DNA from: Lactobacillus sp. ESL0701
GTDB lineage: Bacteria > Bacillota > Bacilli > Lactobacillales > Lactobacillaceae
NCBI RefSeq assembly: GCF_029433445.1
Contig: NZ_JAQTIC010000008.1
Coordinates: forward strand, 22,993 to 86,992
Reading direction: 5' to 3'
DNA length: 64,000 bases
Part shown: in pieces, positions 26,526-34,942 of the stretch
Layout of the letters: each line of letters begins with the position of its first letter
Numbering within the stretch: the stretch's first letter is position 1
The notes under the pieces: generated by a model
The model's database searches: none
What the model saw: the letters and a program-made list of their open reading frames with translations, nothing else
Told to the model about the DNA's origin: nothing
Position numbers and translations under genes: made by a program

Positions 26526-28547
26526 ATGACTTTTATTTATACACTCAGATACATGCTTGATCCACGCACCAACACACCCGAAAAAGACCAACAACTACTT
26601 GAATTTGTTCAAAAGGGACAAGTTGATGATGTTGCCTTTTTTATTAACGGTGAAGAATTAAACCACAGTCATTTGACTGCCCCAGAAACTCAACTTTGGC
26701 TTGACGCAATTAAGCCACTACAAAAAAAGCTTAAACAACTAGGAGTTACAACCAGTCTTAATCCATGGACAACGATTATGCATTCCGATCGTGGTTATCA
26801 GGTCAATCCTGCAATTGGATTTAATACCTTTGTCGATTTATCAGGACGACAAGCCCAAGACATGGCTTGTCCAGCTGATCCAACTTGGCGTAAATATCTT
26901 GCGCAGACTTATGCTCAATATGCTAGTATTCACCCTCACCGTTTATGGCTTGAAGACGACTTTCGCCATTACAACCACACGCCGTTAAAATTAATGTGCT
27001 TCTGTGACTATCATATGCACCTTTACCAGCAAAAATTAGGCAAACCAGAATCTCGCGAGGATTTTGTTAAAAATATGCTCAAGCCAGGAAAGCCATTACC
27101 AGAACGACAGATCTATCTTAACCAAGCTCGGCAAGAAATGATTGAAAATGAACACCTAATCGAACAAGCAGTGCATCAAGTTAGTCCAGAAACTAACCTT
27201 GCCCAGATGACTTCATTTCCTGATTGGCACGCGATCGAAGGTCGTGATTGGCAGCAATTATTTACTGCTCAAGCAGGCCCAGGATATCCTAAAATAGCCA
27301 GACCACATTTACCAGCTTATAACGAAGTCGCGCCATTAAAATACGGTCGTGATTTTGAAGAATATACCCGGATTACAGCTGCCTACTTAGGAGAAAACGC
27401 AGAACTATATCCTGAACTTGAAAATTACATGTATTCCCCACTGGTCAAATCACTTACCTTCACCAAGTTCCAAATTATTACAACTGCACTCATTGGTAGT
27501 AAAGGAATTTTACTTAACTTATTCGACATGATGGGTAATGGCATTGATGAAAATTGGCATTATGCCGAGATGTTGGCCGAGATTAAACCGTTTGTTAAAA
27601 AGCTATCTGAAAAACGCTTAAAACTTAACCACTTGGATGGTATCAAAATTTTAGTTGATCAAGATTCAAGTTACTGCTTACATACTAAAACTGGTCAAAC
27701 AGTAGACGAACTACTGCCACACGAAAAGAATTGGGCTAGTCTTTTATCTGCCTTTAGTTTTGCAACCACCATTTTACCAGTTACTGATCCTTCCCAACTC
27801 CAACAGCAAACTATTGCCATTGCTGGACAATTGCTGCGTAATTTTACCAATGACCAAATTACTGCTTTACTTACCAACAACACAGTCTTACTAGACGGTG
27901 AAAGTGTTGATGTTTTACTTGATCGTGGTTTAGGCAACTTATTGCACATTAAAAAGGCCGTCTGGCATCCATGTCGCACTGCCTACCAATCATTTGAGCA
28001 AGCCGATAATATTACCGTTGATCATGTTAAAAATCCAAGAATTACAATGCTGCAGCATACTGGAAACTACTTAAAACTTACTTACGAAAAAGACAGTGAT
28101 GTCGTTATCTGGTCTAAGGCTTACAATTCACTTGACGATGAACTGGGCAATTTTATGGCCATCATCGATCAACATTTAATTGTGCTGCCAATGGATCAAG
28201 ATCCCAAATACGGTTGGGAATCACAATTTACTACTTACAAGCAAGGACTTTTACAGCAAATGATCGATAGCATTAAGTCTACTGACTATCTAATTGCTAT
28301 GCCCAATGTTAAGCTAAATATTCAAAGTGACCGACAGGTTGCTTGGCTAGCTAATTTCACATTAGATGCCTACCCGCAAATCTGCTGGCATCTTAGTCAA
28401 CCATTGCCCAAGACTTCCGTAACTATTGTTCGCCAAGAAGGCAAAACTATCACCACAGAACTTGCACATATAAATATCAAAAATGGTATTGCAACAATTG
28501 CTACAGAACTTAGACCGTTAGAAACTATTCAGCTATTGTTTAGCTAA
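26526..28547 (+). CDS. Putative intracellular glycosidase (clan A-like barrel with GH42-type GATase domain)
   Basis: 673 residues with no signal peptide. Residues about 1-365 look like an (alpha/beta)8 barrel: candidate acid/base E143 in WLEDDFRHY and candidate nucleophile E299 in PELENYMYSP. Residues about 370-475 resemble the glutaminase-like domain that trimerises GH42 enzymes (GIKILVDQDSS, TVLLDGESVDVLLDRGLG). A beta-rich C-terminal end follows. I do not recognise a named GH family. It sits between lacD and a mannose-family PTS/AgaS cluster, so it may cut an imported, perhaps phosphorylated, disaccharide with galactose and hexosamine. AGGAGG before the ATG. Confidence 0.6.
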   Translation: MTFIYTLRYMLDPRTNTPEKDQQLLEFVQKGQVDDVAFFINGEELNHSHLTAPETQLWLDAIKPLQKKLKQLGVTTSLNPWTTIMHSDRGYQVNPAIGFNTFVDLSGRQAQDMACPADPTWRKYLAQTYAQYASIHPHRLWLEDDFRHYNHTPLKLMCFCDYHMHLYQQKLGKPESREDFVKNMLKPGKPLPERQIYLNQARQEMIENEHLIEQAVHQVSPETNLAQMTSFPDWHAIEGRDWQQLFTAQAGPGYPKIARPHLPAYNEVAPLKYGRDFEEYTRITAAYLGENAELYPELENYMYSPLVKSLTFTKFQIITTALIGSKGILLNLFDMMGNGIDENWHYAEMLAEIKPFVKKLSEKRLKLNHLDGIKILVDQDSSYCLHTKTGQTVDELLPHEKNWASLLSAFSFATTILPVTDPSQLQQQTIAIAGQLLRNFTNDQITALLTNNTVLLDGESVDVLLDRGLGNLLHIKKAVWHPCRTAYQSFEQADNITVDHVKNPRITMLQHTGNYLKLTYEKDSDVVIWSKAYNSLDDELGNFMAIIDQHLIVLPMDQDPKYGWESQFTTYKQGLLQQMIDSIKSTDYLIAMPNVKLNIQSDRQVAWLANFTLDAYPQICWHLSQPLPKTSVTIVRQEGKTITTELAHINIKNGIATIATELRPLETIQLLFS

Positions 28548-28562
28548 AACTTACTATTAGAA

Positions 28563-28600
28563 CAAAAACACCGCGAGTTGATTTAACTCACGGTGTTTTT
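28563..28600. terminator. Bidirectional terminator, glycosidase / PTS EIIA
   Basis: ACACCG-C-GAGTT pairs with AACTC-A-CGGTGT (one mismatch), followed by T5, between convergent genes. Confidence 0.88.
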
Positions 28601-28615
28601 ATATCTTAAATAATT

Positions 28616-29017
28616 TTACTTATTCATGTTTGTCAGCATTTGGGTTACATTAACCATTCCGGCCTTACCAGCAGTGATATAATCAGATTCATTACCATTC
28701 ATCTGACTATTAAGCCATTCAATTACTAGCGGCAGGTTCATTCCCGCAATCAGCTGAATTGGTTTGCCACCCATAATCATTTGACCAACAACATTAGCTG
28801 GCGTGCCACCCATCAGATCAGCAAAAACCGTAACATCTTCAAGATTCATGTCAGCAATCTCTGCGATAAACTTATTTTTAAAGTCTTCTGGACTCTCATC
28901 AGGCAACAAGCACACTGTATGCAAATGTTCCTGTTCACCCATGATCAATTCAGCACTAGCTTTTAAGCCTTCAGCCATCGTCCCATGACTGATCAAAACT
29001 AATTCTTTTTCTGCCAT
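28616..29017 (-). CDS. PTS mannose-family EIIA (amino-sugar cluster)
   Basis: 133 residues, cytosolic EIIA carrying a phosphohistidine at H11 (LISHGTMAEG) that passes phosphate from HPr to EIIB. FADLMGGTPANV and AGMNLPLV are family signatures. It is the last gene of the operon IIB-IIC-IID-IIA. The preceding agaS and GntR genes and AgaS-type chemistry suggest galactosamine, N-acetylgalactosamine or a disaccharide containing them. Confidence 0.9.
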   Translation of the reverse strand: MAEKELVLISHGTMAEGLKASAELIMGEQEHLHTVCLLPDESPEDFKNKFIAEIADMNLEDVTVFADLMGGTPANVVGQMIMGGKPIQLIAGMNLPLVIEWLNSQMNGNESDYITAGKAGMVNVTQMLTNMNK

Positions 29018-29040
29018 AATATACTTTCTAATTATTTAAA

Positions 29041-29859
29041 TTAAATCTTAGCGATAATTCCTGTACCACCTAAGATTACACAAAGGATCAAGACAATGAA
29101 GATTACCTTAGTAGAGGACATACCCTTCTTACCAAGCAGCCAGTAGACAAAGGCAACAACTGCTGCAGGTAATAGTTTAGGAATAATCATATCCAAATTG
29201 TTCTGAATATTCATTGATACTTTACCAATCTGTGGCACCCAGGCAAACTTGATGTTAACCATTGTGGCAACTAAAGCACCAACCATAAAAACACCTAGAA
29301 CAGTCGCTGAATCAGTCAATGCATTTAATTGGTCCCGCATATCAGTAACTAGAGAAACACCTTGCTTATAAGCAATCCGTAATTGTTTCCAACGAAAGAC
29401 GCAGATTAGTAAGCAGACTGCAACCCAGATAATAACTCCTGTTGGGTTACCTTCATGAGCCATTGAAGCTGCTAAAGCCCCAAAGATAGCTGGGATTAAG
29501 GAAGCGAAAATTGAGTCACCAATTGCCGCAAATGAACCCATTAAACCAACTTTCATACCAGTAACCGTATCTTTACCAGCGATTCCTTCATTTTCCTCAA
29601 CGGCAAGATCAAGTCCCGTGATAATCGTGTTAAAGAAGTTAGAAGTATTGAAGAACTGCATGTGCGTCTTCATCATTTCTCTCAACTCTGGAGTATCGTC
29701 ACCATAAATCTTGCGAAGTTGCGGCAAAATCGTATACAGATAGCCGCTGTTCTGCATTCTTTCGTAGTTCCAGCCTAACTGGTAGCCGAATAATGATCTT
29801 CTGTTGATTTGATTAAAGTCTTTATCAGTTAATTTATACTTTGGTTTAGAGTTCGTCAT
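29041..29859 (-). CDS. PTS mannose-family EIID (amino-sugar cluster)
   Basis: 272 residues, membrane subunit of the translocator (family signatures SLFGYQLGWNYERMQNSGY and MGSFAAIGDSIFASLIPAI). A longer frame starts upstream, but ATG at 29859 has GAGGGGG upstream and overlaps the IIC end by 14 bases, typical of coupled translation in this family. Several membrane helices in the C-terminal half. Confidence 0.9.
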   Translation of the reverse strand: MTNSKPKYKLTDKDFNQINRRSLFGYQLGWNYERMQNSGYLYTILPQLRKIYGDDTPELREMMKTHMQFFNTSNFFNTIITGLDLAVEENEGIAGKDTVTGMKVGLMGSFAAIGDSIFASLIPAIFGALAASMAHEGNPTGVIIWVAVCLLICVFRWKQLRIAYKQGVSLVTDMRDQLNALTDSATVLGVFMVGALVATMVNIKFAWVPQIGKVSMNIQNNLDMIIPKLLPAAVVAFVYWLLGKKGMSSTKVIFIVLILCVILGGTGIIAKI

Positions 29860-30745
29860 CAGTAATTTCCCCCTCGTCATCGTTTGCGTTACTCTGACTT
29901 ACAGTCTTTTGTGCAGCACTCTTAAGCGGAATATTCTTGTAGTGTAAAATTGCAAGAGCTAAACCTAGCAATGCAACTGCCAGCATTGGCAAGCCGTTAA
30001 AGGTAGCAGTAAAGCTCTTGTTAGCTGCGGCAACACCAGTAGCTAACGTCTGGATACTACTGAACAAAACTGAGAACAATGTCGTAACCGTGAAGCCCAA
30101 AATTAAGTATGCAGCATGCTTTTTAATCGGTAAGTACCGTAATAAGATTGCGAAACCTACAGCTGGCAATGTAGCACCGGCTACTGTCAGCCCATTACCT
30201 AACCAAAGCAAGTCACCATTCAAAGCATTAGCGATTGTTTGAACTAAGCCTTGACCAAAAGCTAAAGCAATAAATACAGGAACAGCACGAGATAATGACC
30301 ATGGTAGAGCACCATACAAAACGTTACGTTCAACTGCCTTATAGTTAATGTGTTCTTCATCAATTAAGTGATCAATTCTGTGTGAAAAGTACGTGTTCGC
30401 AAATCTAGCCAAAACGTCCAACTCAACCATGATTGTCGCAACTGGAACGGCAATTGAAGAAATTGCCACTTGTGGACTCATGCCCTTAATGCTGACTGAG
30501 AAGGCAGTTGCTAAAACTGTACCAGTAGTCGCATCAATTCTTGAAGCCCCACCGAAGGTACCAACACCTAAAACCGTCAACTGCATTGAGGCACCAATAA
30601 ATAGTCCTGCAGGTAAATTGCCCATGATTAATCCAGCAATTAACCCTGCACCAACAGGCGTATTCAATGATGAATAAATTTGTAATTCATCTAGAATTTC
30701 CAGGCCTGCGTATAAAGTAAGTAGTAATATTTGCCACCAAGCCAT
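29846..30745 (-). CDS. PTS mannose-family EIIC (amino-sugar cluster)
   Basis: 299 residues, membrane-embedded sugar-binding subunit with about seven to eight helices. MGNLPAGLFIGASMQLTVLG and FGGASRIDATTGTVLATAFS are family signatures. The acidic tail (NDDEGEITDDEL) overlaps the start of IID. It forms the channel for the sugar of this cluster. AGGAGG seven bases before the ATG. Confidence 0.92.
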   Translation of the reverse strand: MAWWQILLLTLYAGLEILDELQIYSSLNTPVGAGLIAGLIMGNLPAGLFIGASMQLTVLGVGTFGGASRIDATTGTVLATAFSVSIKGMSPQVAISSIAVPVATIMVELDVLARFANTYFSHRIDHLIDEEHINYKAVERNVLYGALPWSLSRAVPVFIALAFGQGLVQTIANALNGDLLWLGNGLTVAGATLPAVGFAILLRYLPIKKHAAYLILGFTVTTLFSVLFSSIQTLATGVAAANKSFTATFNGLPMLAVALLGLALAILHYKNIPLKSAAQKTVSQSNANDDEGEITDDEL

Positions 30746-30756
30746 TTTTCTACCTC

Positions 30757-31245
30757 CTAATTCATCTTTTCATCAATTAACTTCAAGAAGTCATGTGCAT
30801 CAACACTTGGATTTACCTGAGCAATTAACTTAACACCCTGATCGGCTATTTGCTTAAACAGTTTGGCATCTTCCTTATTGATGTTAACTTGCTTAGTTAA
30901 TTCAGTTGTATCATCACGCTTAGACATATTACCAACATTAATCGTATCAAGCTTAATACCCAGATTAAGCAAATCCAAAAACTTTTCCGGTCTTTTAGCA
31001 ACAAGAAACAGTCTTTGCTTACCATAACGATTCTTTTGTAAATGATCTGCAGCAACTTCTACTGGCAAAACACTTAGCCTAGTTGTCATTGGTGTAGCCA
31101 TTCTTAAGCCACTCTTTTGGATATCATCCTTTGCGGCAGCCTCATCAAGCACAATAATGCGCTCTACCTGCAGCTTAGGCGTCCACAGATTGGCAACTTG
31201 ACCATGAACTAATCGTTCATCAATTCTTGCACCCACAATATTCAT
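30757..31245 (-). CDS. PTS mannose-family EIIB (amino-sugar cluster)
   Basis: 162 residues, cytosolic EIIB with the phosphohistidine H15 in RIDERLVHGQVANLW. It is the first gene of the PTS operon, preceded by a promoter with a GntR operator-like site and a cre-like site. It passes phosphate to the incoming sugar with EIIC/EIID. AGGAGG site. Confidence 0.92.
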   Translation of the reverse strand: MNIVGARIDERLVHGQVANLWTPKLQVERIIVLDEAAAKDDIQKSGLRMATPMTTRLSVLPVEVAADHLQKNRYGKQRLFLVAKRPEKFLDLLNLGIKLDTINVGNMSKRDDTTELTKQVNINKEDAKLFKQIADQGVKLIAQVNPSVDAHDFLKLIDEKMN

Positions 31246-31315
31246 ATATCTTCCTCCTATGTATGGTTAAGTTTCATAAACTGGAACCGATATCATAAAT
31301 ACACACAAAAATATC

Positions 31316-31331
31316 TATAAAGCGCTTTCAG
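31316..31331. promoter_or_regulatory. cre-like site at the PTS promoter
   Basis: TATAAAGCGCTTTCAG matches 13 of 16 positions of the CcpA consensus and lies at the expected transcription start of the PTS operon. Confidence 0.5.
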
Positions 31332-31336
31332 TGATT

Positions 31337-31365
31337 ATAATAAGGTACCTACCACTCTTTGTCAA
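31337..31365 (-). promoter_or_regulatory. Promoter of the PTS operon with operator in the spacer
   Basis: Minus strand TTGACA, 17 bases, TATTAT. The spacer contains TGGT-AGGT-ACCT (31343-31354), similar to TGGT-TGAT-ACCA at 33374-33385 in front of the GntR gene, so one regulator probably controls both. Confidence 0.6.
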
Positions 31366-31382
31366 TAAGATGTTTTCAAAAT

Positions 31383-31421
31383 AAAAAATGATAGCTAACT
31401 AAGTAAGAAAGCCATCATTTT
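31383..31421 (-). terminator. Terminator of gntR-agaS
   Basis: AAAATGATGGCT pairs with AGCTATCATTTTTT on the minus strand, separating agaS from the PTS operon. Confidence 0.8.
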
Positions 31422-31438
31422 AGTAAAAAGATTAATTA

Positions 31439-32608
31439 TTATTCTATAAATTTATGAATAGTGACACCCTTGACAACTCGATTAACTGTCCCGGTGGGAG
31501 ACGGCGTATCTGGCTTATTATTAACTTTAATTGAGGTTAATAAAGCGATAGTTTGACCAAACATAACATCAGGTAAAGCTAAATAAGCATCCGGTAATAA
31601 TTTTTCAGCTTTAAAGGTAAAGGACTTACCCCCAAAGTTCTGTCCGTCTTTTTCTTGGCCAACTGCCATAACCAACGGAACAATATCATCACCCTTAATC
31701 TCGTTTAAGATATCAAGATCATATTGTCTGGTATATGAATCATTCGAAACATAGTCAAAAACAACTGTTTTACTGTCTAAAAAGGATTTAGGACCATGCC
31801 GCAATCCCATTGATGTATCAAATAAAGCTGCTACTTCACCAGCGGTTAATTCCAAGATCTTTAGCCGTGTTTCTTCAGCCAAGCCACCTAGACTGCCACT
31901 ACCGATATATACAATTCGATTAAAATCAGTGTCGACCAATGCCTGAATTTCTGGCTCACGCTCAATCACGCTCTTACCCATTTGAACAATTTTACCAATA
32001 ATTTTTTCTTTACATTGGTCATCTAGAGTATCAAAAATCAATAGTGCCGTTAAACTCATACATGAAAATGAACCAGTCATTGCAAAACCGCGGTCCAAGG
32101 ACTTTGCTGGTGTTAATACAACTAATCCTGATGGATCATCTTTTAAATCCTTAGCTAACTTACCTTCTGGAGCACAAGTGATGGCAATTTGGTATAAGTG
32201 CTTAACTATTTTTTTAGCTAATTCAACCGTTGCAACCGACTCTGGTGAATCACCGCTACGTGCAAAAGAAACTAAAATAGTTGGCGTTTCTGTTTCAAGA
32301 TAATCTCTAGGTGTCGAAACAATTTTAGTTGTATCGATGGCCTCAAAATTATACTTAGTACGATCACCATGTTGTTGTAAATACGGCATGATAGTGTTGC
32401 CAACATAAGCACTCGTACCTGCTCCAGTGAAAATCACTCGTATTTTGCCCCATTTTTGATTGATTTTATCTAAAAAAGCTTGAATTTCTGCTTTTTTTTC
32501 TTGATAAATTGACCACGTTTCCTGCCATAATTGCGGTTGCTGCTGTATTTCACGTGTCGTAATTTGGGCACCAAGTTGCTCTAATTCCTCATTTGTTTTT
32601 GAAAACAT
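31439..32608 (-). CDS. agaS: AgaS-type SIS-domain sugar isomerase/deaminase
   Basis: 389 residues with two SIS domains: VIFTGAGTSAYVG and VSFARSGDSPESV in the first, IVYIGSGSLGGLAEE and SMGLRHGPKSFL in the second. This matches AgaS, which converts galactosamine 6-phosphate to tagatose 6-phosphate plus ammonia in the N-acetylgalactosamine pathway. Its product would feed LacC/FruK and LacD in this window. It follows its GntR regulator by 27 bases. A GlmS-type role is unlikely because the glutaminase half is missing. Confidence 0.88.
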   Translation of the reverse strand: MFSKTNEELEQLGAQITTREIQQQPQLWQETWSIYQEKKAEIQAFLDKINQKWGKIRVIFTGAGTSAYVGNTIMPYLQQHGDRTKYNFEAIDTTKIVSTPRDYLETETPTILVSFARSGDSPESVATVELAKKIVKHLYQIAITCAPEGKLAKDLKDDPSGLVVLTPAKSLDRGFAMTGSFSCMSLTALLIFDTLDDQCKEKIIGKIVQMGKSVIEREPEIQALVDTDFNRIVYIGSGSLGGLAEETRLKILELTAGEVAALFDTSMGLRHGPKSFLDSKTVVFDYVSNDSYTRQYDLDILNEIKGDDIVPLVMAVGQEKDGQNFGGKSFTFKAEKLLPDAYLALPDVMFGQTIALLTSIKVNNKPDTPSPTGTVNRVVKGVTIHKFIE

Positions 32609-32635
32609 CTCACTAATTCCTACCCTTCATTAAAC

Positions 32636-33352
32636 TTAAATTAAATGATTATACTGTCTTGAACGATAAATAAACTTATCACCACGAGCCAAAGAAATTG
32701 TAAACTCAATAGGAACATTCTTATCATTAATAGTTTTTCGATAAATTTTCAAACTAGGAGCACCAGCCTTTTCTGCTAAGAGCTTACTCTCAGCAGCAGT
32801 TAGGCTTACAGCCTGAACATCTTCAAAAGCCATAACACTAAGTTGATGATACTTGTTCTTTAATACACTATAAAGAGGCTCAACTTGTAAATCACTAAGC
32901 TTAATATCCGGAAAAAGGGGCTTCGGTAAATAAGTTGTACTTAAAATTCGCGGTTCATTATTAGCCAAACGAATACGCACTAATTTATATGTTTGCTCAA
33001 TACTACTTAAATTTAACTGTTCCGCAATCTGCTTACTAGGTGTTACTAATTCCAAACTATAATTTTTAGTAGTTGCTTTTTGCCCCACACGTTTAGCTTC
33101 TTCTGAAAAAGAATACATCCCACCTATATTAGTCTGATTAAGATACATGCTTGACACAAAAGTACCTTTACCATGTAGACGATAGATTATTCCACGCTGC
33201 TCTAGGTCTTGCAAAGCTAACCTAATTGTATTTCGACTAACACTATACTCCATTAATAATTGTCGTTCACTAGGCAACTTGTCATTTGGTTTTAATTGGC
33301 TAATCCTTTTTTCTAAATCTGAAATTACCTGCCGATATAATGGTTTTTGCAT
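32636..33352 (-). CDS. GntR/HutC-family regulator of the agaS/PTS cluster
   Basis: About 238 residues with a GntR winged helix (SERQLLMEYSVSRNTIRLAL, GKGTFV wing) and a UTRA domain. Starting at the earlier ATG would place the ribosome site next to the start; the ATG at 33352, nine bases after AAAGGAG, is preferred. It is the first gene of the operon with agaS. An operator-like palindrome lies at 33374-33385 in its own promoter region, and a variant in the PTS promoter. It probably senses an amino-sugar phosphate. Confidence 0.9.
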   Translation of the reverse strand: MQKPLYRQVISDLEKRISQLKPNDKLPSERQLLMEYSVSRNTIRLALQDLEQRGIIYRLHGKGTFVSSMYLNQTNIGGMYSFSEEAKRVGQKATTKNYSLELVTPSKQIAEQLNLSSIEQTYKLVRIRLANNEPRILSTTYLPKPLFPDIKLSDLQVEPLYSVLKNKYHQLSVMAFEDVQAVSLTAAESKLLAEKAGAPSLKIYRKTINDKNVPIEFTISLARGDKFIYRSRQYNHLI

Positions 33353-33373
33353 TGGCAGCATCTCCTTTATAAC

Positions 33374-33385
33374 TGGTTGATACCA
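33374..33385. promoter_or_regulatory. GntR operator-like palindrome
   Basis: TGGT-TGAT-ACCA, upstream of the gntR-agaS operon. The TGGT/ACCA frame is the core of HutC-type operators. Confidence 0.55.
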
Positions 33386-33456
33386 CTTAAAATTCTATCA
33401 AAGAAAGCGCTTGTTTGCAATAATATTTTAATAGCTTTATTATTGGTTTCATAAAT

Positions 33457-33487
33457 AAAAAAGAAGGCGAGTACTACCTTCTTTTAA
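33457..33487 (-). terminator. Terminator of lac operon 1
   Basis: AAAAGAAGG pairs with CCTTCTTTTTT on the minus strand, 14 bases after the lacG stop codon. Confidence 0.85.
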
Positions 33488-33500
33488 TTAATATTCAATT

Positions 33501-34919
33501 TTATTTCATAGTATCTGCCAGCGCTTTAAACCATAAAGCACTCTTTTTGATATATCGTTTTTGAGTATCGAAGTCAACATAAAATAAACCATAACGCTTA
33601 TTATATCCGTTAGCCCATGAAAATTGATCTTGTAACGACCAAACAAAATATCCCTGAACATTTACACCCTCGTTTTTAGCTTTAAGGAGAGCATCAACAT
33701 GCTGATCGATAAAATCAATTCTTGGTTGATCATCAATAATCTGATTAGAACTGACAAACTGATCTTTATAACCTAATCCATTTTCAGTAACATAAATAGT
33801 TTTGCAATTTGGATAATCTTTACTTACTCGTTTTAACATATCATAGAGACCTTTAGGAAAAATATTCCAATCCCAATCTGTAGTAGGTACCCCTGGCTTT
33901 TTTACTGTTTCACCAACACCTTTAAACTTAAACGAAGATGTACCTTTATCTCCAGTTCCATTAAAATGATTTTCACTTTCTCCATGATAGGCTTTAATAA
34001 ACTGATTTTGATAATAATTTAAACCAAAAATATCATTCTGTGAAGCTGCTTTTTTTAAAATAGCTAAATCTCCGTCATGAATATCTAACTTGGCATTATT
34101 TAAACGCAAAATCTCATTGATTAAAGCCATCGTATCGTCAGAATAATAACCTAAAAATGTACCATCTAATAAAAATTTATTTAAAAATGCATCTTCTAAC
34201 TTGGCAGCATGTTTATCATCGTCAGAATCAGAAATAGGATAAACTGGTTGTAAAACATGAATTAAACCGATTCTTCCAGGTAATCCCATTTGCTTGTACA
34301 AATTAACTACACGCGCATGTGCAAGTAATTCATTATGCTCAGCCTGAATTGCACTAGTAACATCGAAGTGATGATTAGGTGGAAAAGTCCCTGCAATGTA
34401 TTGTGAGTAAGCAAGAGAAATTAATTCATTGATTGTGAACCAATTTTTAACTTCTTGAAACTCTTGAAAACAGAACTTCGCATAATCTACAAAATAATCA
34501 ATATTTTTTCGATTAAGCCAATCACCATCATCAAATAATGTCTTAGGACTATCAAAATGATGAAGACTCACATATGGTTCTATCCCATTATCCAAACATT
34601 CTTTAAATAATCGATGGTAATAATCTACACCCTTTTGATTAACCTGACCATAACCTTTAGGAAAAATTCTTGTCCAAGCAATCGAAACACGAATAGCATT
34701 TAAACCATACTTTTTAGCCAGTGCAATATCTTCGGGATAACGATTATAAAAATCACTGGCTGGATCAGGTGAAAATCTTCCTTGCTTTTTTAGATAATCA
34801 TCCCACATCGTCTTTCCCTTACCGTCAATCTGTGTACTACCTTCAACTTGATATGCAGCAGTATCTCCTCCCCAAACAAAGTCTTTAGGTAATTTCTGTA
34901 CTTTATTTAATATTTCCAT
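33501..34919 (-). CDS. lacG: 6-phospho-beta-galactosidase (GH1), operon 1
   Basis: 472 residues, GH1 barrel with acid/base E165 (FTINEL) and nucleophile E379 (YVTENGLGYKD). The phosphate-binding motif QFSWANGYNKRYG has the Trp after the phosphate-binding Ser that separates 6-phospho-beta-galactosidases from 6-phospho-beta-glucosidases, so galactoside specificity is likely. The NEL at the acid/base differs from the usual NEP but a non-Pro residue is also found in other LacG proteins. It cuts lactose 6-phosphate made by LacEF. Last gene of lacT-lacF-lacE-lacG. Confidence 0.88.
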   Translation of the reverse strand: MEILNKVQKLPKDFVWGGDTAAYQVEGSTQIDGKGKTMWDDYLKKQGRFSPDPASDFYNRYPEDIALAKKYGLNAIRVSIAWTRIFPKGYGQVNQKGVDYYHRLFKECLDNGIEPYVSLHHFDSPKTLFDDGDWLNRKNIDYFVDYAKFCFQEFQEVKNWFTINELISLAYSQYIAGTFPPNHHFDVTSAIQAEHNELLAHARVVNLYKQMGLPGRIGLIHVLQPVYPISDSDDDKHAAKLEDAFLNKFLLDGTFLGYYSDDTMALINEILRLNNAKLDIHDGDLAILKKAASQNDIFGLNYYQNQFIKAYHGESENHFNGTGDKGTSSFKFKGVGETVKKPGVPTTDWDWNIFPKGLYDMLKRVSKDYPNCKTIYVTENGLGYKDQFVSSNQIIDDQPRIDFIDQHVDALLKAKNEGVNVQGYFVWSLQDQFSWANGYNKRYGLFYVDFDTQKRYIKKSALWFKALADTMK

Positions 34920-34942
34920 GAGTAAAATTCTCCTCTAATATT

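Noticed and set aside
28803..28988. Open frames on the plus strand over the PTS EIIA gene
   Set aside because: Shadows of the real gene on the other strand without ribosome sites.
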